Source of the DNA: Paramagnetospirillum magneticum AMB-1
GTDB lineage: Bacteria; Pseudomonadota; Alphaproteobacteria; Rhodospirillales; Magnetospirillaceae
Assembly (NCBI RefSeq): GCF_000009985.1
Contig: NC_007626.1
Location: 4,209,943 to 4,273,942, forward strand
DNA length: 64,000 bases
Direction of reading: 5' to 3'
Below, piece after piece: positions 54,006-62,441 of this stretch (positions are counted from its first letter, which is position 1; every line of letters starts with the position of its first letter). The notes below the pieces were generated by a model. It was not told the origin of the DNA. It was given only the letters and a program-made list of their open reading frames with translations, and ran no database searches. Position numbers and translations under genes: made by a program.

Positions 54006-54038
54006 GTCGCATCCCACCCCTGTCGCCGTGTTGCGGGG

Positions 54039-54692
54039 TCAGACCACCAGCCCCTCCCGCAGGGCGATGGCCGCCAAGGCCACCGGTGTCCTCACCCCCA
54101 ATTTGTTCATGATGTTCTCGCGGTGCCGGTCCACCGTCTTGACACTGATTCCCAGGATTCCCGCCACCTTCTGGTTGGTGTAGCCCTCCGCCAGCAGTTT
54201 CAGCACCTGACGCTCGCGCCCCGACAGCGGCGCCACGGCGCTGCCAGCCGCCAGGCCTCCCTCTTCGCCGCCATCCACCACCAGCCCGGCCGATGGCGAG
54301 ATATAGCGCCGCCCGGCCATGGCCTCGCCGATGGCGGTTTCCAGGTCCTGCCAGCCGCCCGTCTTCAAGGTGTAGGCGTCCACACCCAGGGCAAAGGCCC
54401 GCTTCATGGTCGTTCCGTCCTGGGTCCCGGTCAGAACCACGATCCGGCTGGCGGGATTGCGCCGCTTGACCAGGGGAATGATGTCCATCCCGTCAAGCCC
54501 CGGCATGGAAAGGTCCAGAATGATCAAATCGGGCTTGGCGTCGTCGATCAGATGCAGCGCGGCCACGCCGTCATCCGCCTCGCCGACCACGTCGATCCAC
54601 GCCATGCCTTCCAAGGCGCGGCGGATCGCCGTCCGCACAATCCCGTGATCATCCACAAGTACCGTCCGAACCGCCCCCCGATCACCACTCAT
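54039..54692 (-). CDS. LuxR/NarL-type response regulator
   Basis: 217 residues. The receiver domain (about 8-125) has VLVDDHG, the phospho-acceptor Asp in LIILDLSMPG, the switch Thr in VVLTGTQ and Lys in AYTLKTGG. The linker is Gly-rich. The C-terminal HTH LSGRERQVLKLLAEGYTNQ and SVKTVDRHRENIMNKLGV is the LuxR/NarL DNA-binding domain. No histidine kinase is adjacent. The ATG at 54692 is chosen; the frame continues upstream to 54740. The EAL-like gene is downstream on the same strand. Confidence 0.9.
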   Translation of the reverse strand: MSGDRGAVRTVLVDDHGIVRTAIRRALEGMAWIDVVGEADDGVAALHLIDDAKPDLIILDLSMPGLDGMDIIPLVKRRNPASRIVVLTGTQDGTTMKRAFALGVDAYTLKTGGWQDLETAIGEAMAGRRYISPSAGLVVDGGEEGGLAAGSAVAPLSGRERQVLKLLAEGYTNQKVAGILGISVKTVDRHRENIMNKLGVRTPVALAAIALREGLVV

Positions 54693-55250
54693 CACCGCCA
54701 CCACACTCGTGATCACCCAGTCCCTTGGAGAGGATATCACGGCCGCTCAAGGCTTTTTTCGAGATCTCGGCATGACATACTGTATATATATCGAACACAA
54801 AAGGTATGCCGTAAGCATTGCCGCCGCCGGTATCGACGGCCTTCACTATGGCGAACCAACATGGTGATTCATTAGATCAGACTCGGCCAAGCACGCAATT
54901 GGGAGATTCCCCCATTCTTCAGTGAAGAGATCTTGATATTCATTCACACTCCAGTCTCCATGATACGTGTTACTACGGTGTATCAAAAAAAATATGCTGC
55001 GGAATCAATGCCGGCGCCCATGACACCTGCCATTCCACGCCACATACAATGAGGGACGGACAGACCCCTTGTGCGACGCAACAACACGATAAATAAATCC
55101 ATTTATATTCTGTTCTTAACCTGACCAACGACACATCAAGACCCAGTCTTGCGACACTTCGGCGCAGAACCACCGGAAGGCACCATGTCCAAGCACCCGA
55201 AACCGCCAGAGCAGTTGCCGTTGTCGCCGCTCTCCCGTATACGGTGAGAC
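54693..55250. other. 558-base gap without a recognisable gene, AT-rich
   Basis: The divergent gap between the response regulator and the TPR gene. About 54770-55130 is clearly AT-richer than the flanks (TATATATAT near 54785, AAAAAAAATAT near 54990). A short dyad TGATAC/GTATCA lies at 54961-54985. TTGCCG, a 17-base spacer and TATACG (55215-55243) are promoter-like but so close to the TPR ATG that a transcript would be leaderless. No intact gene, tRNA or IS end was seen. Confidence 0.5.
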
Positions 55251-56834
55251 ATGGCGGACGATCCCAACGACAGAAGGGCGGAATTGCAGCGCCGGGCGCG
55301 TGACCTCGCGGCCATGCGAGGCGCCGTGGCGAAGCCCGCCCAACCCGAGCCGGAAGCGGAGGCGCACCCTCCCCTGGCCGAGGTGGAGGCCACCGCCACC
55401 GCGGCGGCGGTCGGCGCCGAGGCCCGGTCGTCGGGCCTGCTGGACCTGCTGGTCAGCCTGTTCAAGCCCAAGCCCACCCAGCCGCAACGTCCGGTGCCCG
55501 TCGCCATTCCCGCCGAGGGGCCGTCCTTCACCATCCTGGTGGCGGCGCTGTCGGGCGATGCCGACGGTCAGGCGGCCACCGCCCTCAATCAGGCGCTGAG
55601 CGCCCGCCCGGCCTTCAAGGTCAAGGCCATCCCGCGCCTCTACCAGCTGGAGCGCCTGGACGACCCGGCCCAGGTGGCGGGCGTCTCGCTCAACACCCGG
55701 CACGCAGTGGCCGAGGAGGACGCCGACCTGCTGGTCTGGGGCGAGTTCGGCAAGGACGGCTATCGCCTGCGTCTGGCCACCGCCAGCAATGACGACGAGC
55801 GTGCCGCCTCGTTCGGCACCACCACCCGCATCGAATTGCCGGCCGAGTTGGGCGAAGGGCCGTCCAACCTGCTCTACGCCGCCTGCCTCGCCGCCGTGGA
55901 GGTGCCCACCGAGGCCCACCGCAACTCCATCCGCCGCCTGATGCCCGCCGCCGCCGCGCAGGTGGAGAGCCTGGCCGCCAAGCCGCCGGTGCAGATGTCC
56001 ATGGGACAGCAGCGCTCGTGCCAGCTGGTGTTCGGCCACGTGGCCACCATCAACGCCATGGTGGTGCCGCCCGAGGAAACCAACCTGTGGTTCGACAAGG
56101 CCATCAACGCCTATCGTCAGGCCCAGCGGCGCCTCGCCCGCACCGACCCCACCTGGGAGACCGGGCTGATCCACAAGCATATCGGCGCCGTGCTCTCGGC
56201 CAAGGCCGAGCGCTCCAAGGACCCGGCGCCGCTGCTGGAGGAAGCCATCAAGGAATGGCGTCAGGCGGTGGAATGCCTGCCGCGCGCCCTGATGCCGCAG
56301 GAATGGGCCTCGGCCCAGGTGCGGCTCGGCGTGGCGCTGTATCGCCTCGACCTCAAGACCGGCCAGACGGAATTGCTGCGCGAATCCGTGCAGGCGCTGC
56401 AGGCCACCCTTCAGGTCTATTCCCGCACCGAGACGCCCCAGCGCTGGGCCGAGGTGATGCACAACATCGCCCAGGTGCTGGAAGTCTATGGCGACCAGCT
56501 GAAAAGCACCGAGGTGCTGAAGCGCTCCATCGACGCCTGCCACTCGGTGCTGGAGATCAGAACCCGTGAGCGCGGCCCCCTGTCCTGGGCCGCCACCCAG
56601 AACACCCTGGGCTCGGCCCTGTTCCTGCTGGATCGCCACTCCACCGGCGCCGGCCACCTGGCCGAGGCGGAAGCCGCCCTGGCCGCCGCGCTGGAGGTGT
56701 TCCAGACCCACGGCGCCAAAGGCCCGGCCAAGGTGGCGGCCAAGAATCTCGGCCATGTGCGCAAGCTGGCCGAAAGCCGCAAGACCCGGCAGGTGATCGA
56801 GCCCCATTGGCTCGACGATCCCGACAGCAAGTAG
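55251..56834 (+). CDS. TPR-containing protein of unknown function
   Basis: 527 residues. About 1-80 is disordered Ala/Pro/Glu. About 90-190 is a compact alpha/beta region (SFTILVAALSGDADGQAATALNQAL, DADLLVWGEFGKDGYRLRL). From about 275 there are repeated TPR-like helix pairs (NLWFDKAINAYRQAQRRLAR, LLEEAIKEWRQAVECLP, WAEVMHNIAQVLEVYG, SWAATQNTLGSALFLL). No signal peptide. The beginning of residue 90 onward resembles a nucleotide- or receptor-type fold but was not assigned. The ATG at 55251 follows GGTGAG. Confidence 0.75.
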   Translation: MADDPNDRRAELQRRARDLAAMRGAVAKPAQPEPEAEAHPPLAEVEATATAAAVGAEARSSGLLDLLVSLFKPKPTQPQRPVPVAIPAEGPSFTILVAALSGDADGQAATALNQALSARPAFKVKAIPRLYQLERLDDPAQVAGVSLNTRHAVAEEDADLLVWGEFGKDGYRLRLATASNDDERAASFGTTTRIELPAELGEGPSNLLYAACLAAVEVPTEAHRNSIRRLMPAAAAQVESLAAKPPVQMSMGQQRSCQLVFGHVATINAMVVPPEETNLWFDKAINAYRQAQRRLARTDPTWETGLIHKHIGAVLSAKAERSKDPAPLLEEAIKEWRQAVECLPRALMPQEWASAQVRLGVALYRLDLKTGQTELLRESVQALQATLQVYSRTETPQRWAEVMHNIAQVLEVYGDQLKSTEVLKRSIDACHSVLEIRTRERGPLSWAATQNTLGSALFLLDRHSTGAGHLAEAEAALAAALEVFQTHGAKGPAKVAAKNLGHVRKLAESRKTRQVIEPHWLDDPDSK

Positions 56835-56897
56835 CTTCCCAAAACAGCTGTCGCACACTATGGTCCGGCAGCCCCGACGCAAGATGATCGCCTTTCC

Positions 56898-58700
56898 ATG
56901 ACCAAGCTCAGCCATATCCGCAATTTCTCCATCGTCGCCCATATCGACCACGGCAAGTCGACCCTTGCCGATCGCCTGATCCAGGCTTGCGGCGCCATCG
57001 AGGCGCGCGAGATGAAGGAGCAGATGCTCGATTCCATGGATATCGAGCGCGAGCGCGGCATCACCATCAAGGCCCAGACCGTGCGGCTGGACTACAAGGC
57101 CAAGGACGGCAAGACCTATCAGCTGAACCTGATGGACACCCCCGGCCACGTGGACTTCGCCTACGAGGTCTCGCGCTCGCTGGCCGCCTGCGAGGGGTCG
57201 CTGCTGGTGGTCGACGCCAGCCAGGGCGTCGAGGCCCAGACCCTGGCCAATGTCTATCACGCCCTGGATGCCGGCCATGAAGTGGTGCCGGTGCTCAACA
57301 AGATCGACCTGCCCGCCGCCGAGCCCGAGCGCGTCAAGCAGCAGATCGAGGACGTCATCGGCCTGGACACCTCGGACGCCGTGATGATCTCGGCCAAGAC
57401 CGGCATCGGCATCGGCGACGTGCTGGAAGCCCTGGTCAACCGCCTGCCCTGCCCCGAAGGCGATGCCGACGCGCCGCTGCAGGCCCTGCTGGTGGATTCC
57501 TGGTACGACCCCTATCTCGGCGTCATCATCCTGGTGCGCATCAAGAACGGCGTGCTGAAGAAGGGCCAGAAGATCCGCATGATGGCGACCCAGGCCGCCT
57601 ATCAGGTGGATTCCTGCGGCTACTTCACGCCCAAGCTGGTGCAGACCACCGAGCTGCGCCCCGGCGAGATGGGCTTCTTCACCGCCGCCATCAAGGCCGT
57701 CGCCGACACCAAGGTGGGCGACACCGTCACCGACGACAAGAAGCCCGCCGACACCCCGCTGCCCGGCTTCAAGCCCAGCGTGCCGGTGGTGTGGTGCGGC
57801 CTGTTCCCCATCGACGCCGCCGATTACGAGGATCTGCGCGACTCGCTCGCCAAGCTGCGCCTCAACGACGCCAGCTTCCAGTACGAGCCCGAGACCTCGG
57901 CCGCCCTGGGCTTCGGCTTCCGCTGCGGCTTCCTCGGCCTTCTGCATCTGGAGATCATCCAGGAGCGCCTGGAGCGCGAGTTCAACCTGGACCTCATCAC
58001 CACCGCGCCGTCGGTGGTCTATCGCGTCCACAAGACCAACGGCGAGATGGAGGAACTCCACAATCCCGCCGACATGCCCGATCCGGCCCGCATCGACCAC
58101 ATGGAAGAGCCGTGGATCAAGGCCACCATCATGGTGCCCGACGAATATCTTGGCCCCGTCCTGACCCTGTGCACCGAGCGGCGCGGCCAGCAGATCGACC
58201 TCACCTATGCCGGCTCGCGGGCCATGGCGGTGTACAAGCTGCCGCTCAACGAGGTGGTGTTCGACTTCTACGACCGCCTGAAGTCCATCAGCCGGGGCTA
58301 TGCCAGCTTCGACTACGAGGTGGATTCCTACGCCCAGTCCGATCTGGTCAAGGTCTCCATCCTGGTCAATGCCGAGCCGGTGGATGCCCTGTCCTTCGTG
58401 GTGCACCGCGCCAACGCCGAAAGCCGCGGCCGCGGCATCTGCACGCGGCTCAAGGAACTGATCCCGCGCCAGATGTTCCAGATCGCCATCCAGGCCGCCA
58501 TCGGCGGGCGCATCGTGGCGCGCGAAAGCATCAGCGCGCTGCGCAAGGACGTGACCGCCAAATGCTATGGCGGCGACGCCACGCGCAAACGGAAGCTTCT
58601 GGAGAAGCAGAAGGAAGGCAAGAAGCGCATGCGCCAGTTCGGCAAGGTGGAAATTCCCCAAAGCGCCTTCCTGGCCGCCCTCAAGATGGGTGATTCGTAA
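56898..58700 (+). CDS. lepA: translation elongation factor 4 LepA
   Basis: 600 residues. G1 is AHIDHGKST (14-22), G3 is DTPGH (about 80), G4 is NKID (about 134). The family-specific C-terminal region has CGFLGLLHLEIIQERL, TTAPSVVYRVH and KCYGGDATRKRKLLEKQKEGKKRM. LepA is a ribosome-associated GTPase affecting elongation and initiation. The ATG is at 56898. The DUF58 gene begins 21 bases after its stop. Confidence 0.97.
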   Translation: MTKLSHIRNFSIVAHIDHGKSTLADRLIQACGAIEAREMKEQMLDSMDIERERGITIKAQTVRLDYKAKDGKTYQLNLMDTPGHVDFAYEVSRSLAACEGSLLVVDASQGVEAQTLANVYHALDAGHEVVPVLNKIDLPAAEPERVKQQIEDVIGLDTSDAVMISAKTGIGIGDVLEALVNRLPCPEGDADAPLQALLVDSWYDPYLGVIILVRIKNGVLKKGQKIRMMATQAAYQVDSCGYFTPKLVQTTELRPGEMGFFTAAIKAVADTKVGDTVTDDKKPADTPLPGFKPSVPVVWCGLFPIDAADYEDLRDSLAKLRLNDASFQYEPETSAALGFGFRCGFLGLLHLEIIQERLEREFNLDLITTAPSVVYRVHKTNGEMEELHNPADMPDPARIDHMEEPWIKATIMVPDEYLGPVLTLCTERRGQQIDLTYAGSRAMAVYKLPLNEVVFDFYDRLKSISRGYASFDYEVDSYAQSDLVKVSILVNAEPVDALSFVVHRANAESRGRGICTRLKELIPRQMFQIAIQAAIGGRIVARESISALRKDVTAKCYGGDATRKRKLLEKQKEGKKRMRQFGKVEIPQSAFLAALKMGDS

Positions 58701-58721
58701 CCCTCCACCGATAGGGACCGG

Positions 58722-59612
58722 ATGAGCGGCGCGGCGCGGACACAGGCCAGGGGCGATCGGACGGTCGAATTCCGCGCCGAGGAACTGGCCTCGCGCTTTC
58801 CCCCGCTGCTGGTCGAGGCCGAGCGGGTGGCCCAATCGGTCGCCCAGGGCGTCCACGGCCGCCGCCGGGCCGGATCGGGCGATGCCTTCTGGCAATACCG
58901 CCGGGCTCAGCCGGGCGACGGGGCGGGCGCCATCGACTGGCGCCGTTCGGCCCGTTCGGACCACCTCTATGTGCGCGAGACGGAATGGGCGGCGTCCCAG
59001 GCCGTCTGGCTGTGGCTGGACGGCTCGGCCTCCATGCACTGGCGCTCCGACACCGGCCTGCCCACCAAGCATTCCCGCGCCCGCCTGTTGATCCTGGCCC
59101 TGGCCTCCCTGCTGCTGCGCGGCGGTGAGCGGGTGGCGGCCCTGGCCGGAGAGATGCCGCCCCTGTGGGGCAGCGGGGCGCTGGCCCGTCTGGCCGAGAC
59201 CCTGGAGCGGGCCGGCGACGCCCCCGCCGTCCCGCCGTCACGCCTGCCGCGTCATGCCACCCTGGTGCTGGCCGGTGATTTCCTCGATCCGCTGCCCGTC
59301 CTCGCCAGCCGCCTGGAGGCCCTGGCCCGGACGGGGGCAGGCGGTCATCTGCTGCAGATTCTCGATCCCGCCGAGGAAAGCCTGCCCTATGCCGGCCGCC
59401 TGCGCTTTCTGGGGCTGGAGGGCGAAGGCGAGTTGGAAACCGGCCGGGCCGAAGACCTGCGCCAGGAATACCAGCGGCGGCTGGCGGAGCAGCGCGACGG
59501 CCTCGCCGCCATGGCCCGCGCCCTGGGATGGAGCTTCGCCACCCACCGCACCGACCGGCCGCCCGCCCCCTGCCTGCTGGCCCTGGCCCAGAGCGTGGGA
59601 GGGTTGGGATGA
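58722..59612 (+). CDS. DUF58-domain protein
   Basis: 296 residues. It has the DUF58 core YRRAQPGDGAGAIDWRRSARSDHLYVRE, then a von Willebrand A-like fold (WLWLDGSASMHW, LVLAGDFLDPLPVL). DUF58 proteins are usually encoded after a MoxR AAA+ ATPase and before BatA-type membrane proteins; here no moxR lies upstream (lepA does), but the BatA/DUF4159-type genes follow, separated by repeat copy E. Function is unknown. Confidence 0.88.
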   Translation: MSGAARTQARGDRTVEFRAEELASRFPPLLVEAERVAQSVAQGVHGRRRAGSGDAFWQYRRAQPGDGAGAIDWRRSARSDHLYVRETEWAASQAVWLWLDGSASMHWRSDTGLPTKHSRARLLILALASLLLRGGERVAALAGEMPPLWGSGALARLAETLERAGDAPAVPPSRLPRHATLVLAGDFLDPLPVLASRLEALARTGAGGHLLQILDPAEESLPYAGRLRFLGLEGEGELETGRAEDLRQEYQRRLAEQRDGLAAMARALGWSFATHRTDRPPAPCLLALAQSVGGLG

Positions 59613-59622
59613 TCCCCTTCAA

Positions 59623-59728
59623 TGTCATCCCGAGCGCAGGCGAGGGATCTCCGCCTGGACCGCTGGTGCCCAACGGGAAAGACTGGATCAGAACGAGATC
59701 CCTCCTCCCGTTGGTCGTCGGGATGACA
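59623..59728 (+). repeat. 106-bp palindromic element, copy E
   Basis: Same ends and subterminal arms as copies B and C (TGTCATCCCGAGCG, GAGGGATCTC, GAGATCCCTC, TCGGGATGACA), with a different centre. It lies inside the DUF58 operon, 20 bases before the BatA-like start. Confidence 0.9.
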
Positions 59729-59748
59729 GCCTCGGGGAGTGCAGCCCC

Positions 59749-60840
59749 ATGACCTTTCTGCCCGGCCTGGCCTTCGCCGCCCCCTGGGCGCTGGCGCTGC
59801 TGGCCGGTCTGCCGCTGCTGTGGCGGCTGCTGCGGGTCACGCCGCCCCGGCCACGCAAGGTGCCGTTTCCCGCCCTGACCCTGCTGCTCGGCCTCGACAC
59901 CGCCCGGCGACAGGCGGAGAGCACGCCGTTCTGGCTGCTGGCCCTGCGTCTGATGCTGGCCTCCCTGCTGATCCTGGCCGCCGCCGGACCCAGCCTGGAG
60001 CCGATCCCGGCCGGACGGAGCGACGGGCCGTTGCTGGTGGTTCTCGACGACGGCTGGGCGGCGGCGCGCGACTGGGACCGGCGGCGCGAGCATCTGGACC
60101 AGATGCTGGCCGCCGCCGAGCGCGCCGGCCGCCCCGTCCTGCTGCTGCCCACCGCGCCCCCCGCCGACGGCGGCCCGCTGACGCCGGGACGGCTGGCCAG
60201 CGCGTCCGAGGCGCGGGCCCAGGCGGCGGGCATGGAGCCCCGACCCTGGCCCACCGACCGCAAGGCGGCGCTGGCGGCCCTGGAAACCCTGCCCTTCGAC
60301 CGGGTGGGGCGCGTGGTGTGGATCAGCGACGGGCTGGCCGATCCCGCCGACGAAGCCCTGTTCCGTCGGCTGCAAGGCCTGGGCGGAGGGCTGGAGGTGG
60401 TGACGGGCCAAAGCGGCCGCCTGCTGCTGCCTCCCAAGGACGGCACCTCCTCCGAACACATGATGCCGGTGGTGCGCCGCCTGCCCGCGGCCGAGCCCGA
60501 ACCCTTCGCCCTGCGCGCCCTGGATGCCCGGGGGCTGGTGCTGGCCCGCACCGAGGGGCGCTTCGAGCCCGGCCGCGCCAGTGCCGAAGCCTTGCTGGAC
60601 CTGCCCGTGGGCCTGCGCAACCGTCTGGCCCGCCTGGAGATCGAGGGCGAGCGCTCGGCCGGGGCCACCCTGCTGCTGGACGAGTCCAGCCGCCGCCGCT
60701 CGGTGGGCATGGCCGGCGGCGACCCATCCGCCGCGCCGCTGCTCGACCGGCTCTATTACGTGGAGCGGGCCCTGGCCCCCCATGCCGAGCTGAAGCGGGG
60801 CGAAGTGGCGGAACTGGCCGCCGATCCGCCCTGGACGTAA
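59749..60840 (+). CDS. BatA/DUF4159-type membrane protein, N-terminal part of a frameshifted gene
   Basis: 363 residues as read. The N-terminus has BatA-like features: WALALLAGLPLLWRLLRVTPP, PRPRKVPFPAL and a second hydrophobic segment (about 65-83, LALRLMLASLLILAAAG), then a VWA-like region (LLVVLDDGWAAARDWDRR). The frame stops at TAA 60838, but the same protein clearly continues in the next frame from 60831. Adding one base in the CCGCCC run near 60830 would restore one frame to 62441, giving the roughly 900-residue length of homologues. See the next entry. Confidence 0.8.
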   Translation: MTFLPGLAFAAPWALALLAGLPLLWRLLRVTPPRPRKVPFPALTLLLGLDTARRQAESTPFWLLALRLMLASLLILAAAGPSLEPIPAGRSDGPLLVVLDDGWAAARDWDRRREHLDQMLAAAERAGRPVLLLPTAPPADGGPLTPGRLASASEARAQAAGMEPRPWPTDRKAALAALETLPFDRVGRVVWISDGLADPADEALFRRLQGLGGGLEVVTGQSGRLLLPPKDGTSSEHMMPVVRRLPAAEPEPFALRALDARGLVLARTEGRFEPGRASAEALLDLPVGLRNRLARLEIEGERSAGATLLLDESSRRRSVGMAGGDPSAAPLLDRLYYVERALAPHAELKRGEVAELAADPPWT

Positions 60841-62441
60841 TCATCCTGGCCGATACCCCCCTGCCACCCGGCCCCACCGCCCAAAAGCTGGCCAGCCGGG
60901 TGGAGCAGGGCGCCGTGCTGGTGCGCTTCGCCGGTCCCCTGCAGGTCCAGGCCGCCCAGACCGATCCGCTGCTGCCCGTGCGCCTGCTGGCGGGAGGGCG
61001 CGCTTTGGGCGGCGTGTTGTCCTGGACCACGCCCATGCGCCTTGCCCCCTTCCCCGAGGCCTCGCCCTTCCACGGTCTTGCCGTCCCCGAGGATGTGGAG
61101 GTCCGTTCCCAGGTGCTGGCCGAGCCCGGCCTCGACCTCAACGCCCGCACCTGGGCCAGCCTGACCGACGGCACGCCGCTGGTCACCGCCGAGCGCCGCG
61201 GCAGGGGAATGGTGGTGCTGATCCACACCAGCGCCAACGCCGAGTGGGGCAATCTGGCCCTGTCGGGCCTGTTCGTCGACATGCTGCGCCGTCTGGCCGC
61301 CCTGTCCCAGGGGGCTGCGGGACCGGCGGCCATGGGCGGCCCCCTGGCCCCCGCCGAACTCCTGGACGGTCTGGGGCGGCTGGCCCCGGCCAGCGGCATC
61401 GCCGCCCCCATGGAGCGCGACGCCCTGGCCTCGACCCGCCCCCAGCCCCGCCATCCGCCCGGCTTCTATGGACCGGCCGAGCGGCGCGCCGCCTTCAATC
61501 TCGGCCCGGCCCTCCCCCCCGCCAACCGCTTCGTGCCGCCGTCCGGCGCCGCTGTCACCCCGGTGGGCGAAAGCCGGCCCGGCCTGGATCTCGGCCCGCC
61601 CCTGTTGCTGGCGGCGCTGGTTCTCGCCCTGGCCGACATGGCCGCCACCCTGGCGCTGCGGGGCCTGCTGTGGCGGGTGGCGCTCCTCGCCCTGGCGCTG
61701 TGGCCATCGGGACCGGCGCGGGCGGAAACTTTCGCCCTGGAGGCCGGGCTGGCCACCCGCCTGGGCTGCGTCGCCACCCATGATGCCGGCATGGACCGCC
61801 TGTGCCTGGCGGGTCTGCGCGGCCTGTCGGCCCGGCTGGCGGAACGCTCCACCGCCGAACTGGCCGAGCCCATGCTGGTGAACCCGGAGCGCGACCCGGT
61901 GGTGTTCTTCCCCCTGCTGTACTGGCGGGTCACTCCCAACCAGCCGCAACCCTCGGAGCAGGCGGTGGAGAAGCTCAACGCCTACATGGCCAAGGGGGGC
62001 GTGATCGTGTTCGACACCGGCGACGAAGGCCAGGCGGGCGCCGGCCCCAACACCGCCGAGCTGGAGCGTCTGCGCCGACTGGTGGCCGGTCTCGCCCTGC
62101 CGCCCCTGGCCCCCATGGGGGCCGACCATGTGCTGACCCGCTCGTTCTATCTGTTGAAAAGCGTGCCGGGCCGCTGGGACGGCGCCACCTTGTGGGTGAG
62201 CCAGGGCGCCGAAGCGGGCAATGACGGCGTCTCGCCAGTGGTGGTGGGCGGCAACGACTGGATCGCCGCCTGGGCGGTGGACGAACGCGGACGGCCCCTC
62301 CATGCCGTGGTGCCGGGTGGCGAGCGCCAGCGGGAACTGGCCTATCGCTTCGGCATCAATCTGGTGATCTATGCCTTCACCGGCAATTACAAAGCCGATC
62401 AGGTCCACCTGCCGGCCATCATGGACAGGTTGAAGCGATGA
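60831..62441 (+). CDS. BatA/DUF4159-type membrane protein, C-terminal part of a frameshifted gene
   Basis: About 536 residues, with no start codon of its own at the join (DVIILADTPLPPG). It contains a glutamine-amidotransferase-like region (TPLVTAERRGRGMVVLIHTSANAEWGNLALSGLFVDML), one membrane segment (about 270-292, LLLAALVLALADMAATLALRG) and the DUF4159 domain (PLLYWRVTPNQPQPSEQAVEKLNAYMAKGGVIVFDTGD). ATGA couples it to the next gene. Expression depends on the frameshift being an assembly error, or on -1 slippage or internal initiation. Confidence 0.78.
   Translation: MDVIILADTPLPPGPTAQKLASRVEQGAVLVRFAGPLQVQAAQTDPLLPVRLLAGGRALGGVLSWTTPMRLAPFPEASPFHGLAVPEDVEVRSQVLAEPGLDLNARTWASLTDGTPLVTAERRGRGMVVLIHTSANAEWGNLALSGLFVDMLRRLAALSQGAAGPAAMGGPLAPAELLDGLGRLAPASGIAAPMERDALASTRPQPRHPPGFYGPAERRAAFNLGPALPPANRFVPPSGAAVTPVGESRPGLDLGPPLLLAALVLALADMAATLALRGLLWRVALLALALWPSGPARAETFALEAGLATRLGCVATHDAGMDRLCLAGLRGLSARLAERSTAELAEPMLVNPERDPVVFFPLLYWRVTPNQPQPSEQAVEKLNAYMAKGGVIVFDTGDEGQAGAGPNTAELERLRRLVAGLALPPLAPMGADHVLTRSFYLLKSVPGRWDGATLWVSQGAEAGNDGVSPVVVGGNDWIAAWAVDERGRPLHAVVPGGERQRELAYRFGINLVIYAFTGNYKADQVHLPAIMDRLKR

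Noticed and set aside
54961..54985. Dyad TGATAC/GTATCA followed by eight A
   Set aside because: Only 6-bp arms with a 13-base loop and A rather than T after it on the plus strand; noted in the gap entry, not called a terminator.
55116..59072. 1318-codon open frame on the minus strand opposite the TPR gene and lepA
   Set aside because: It is antisense to a certain lepA, its translation is His/Gly/Gln-rich with no domain, and long antisense frames are normal in DNA this GC-rich.
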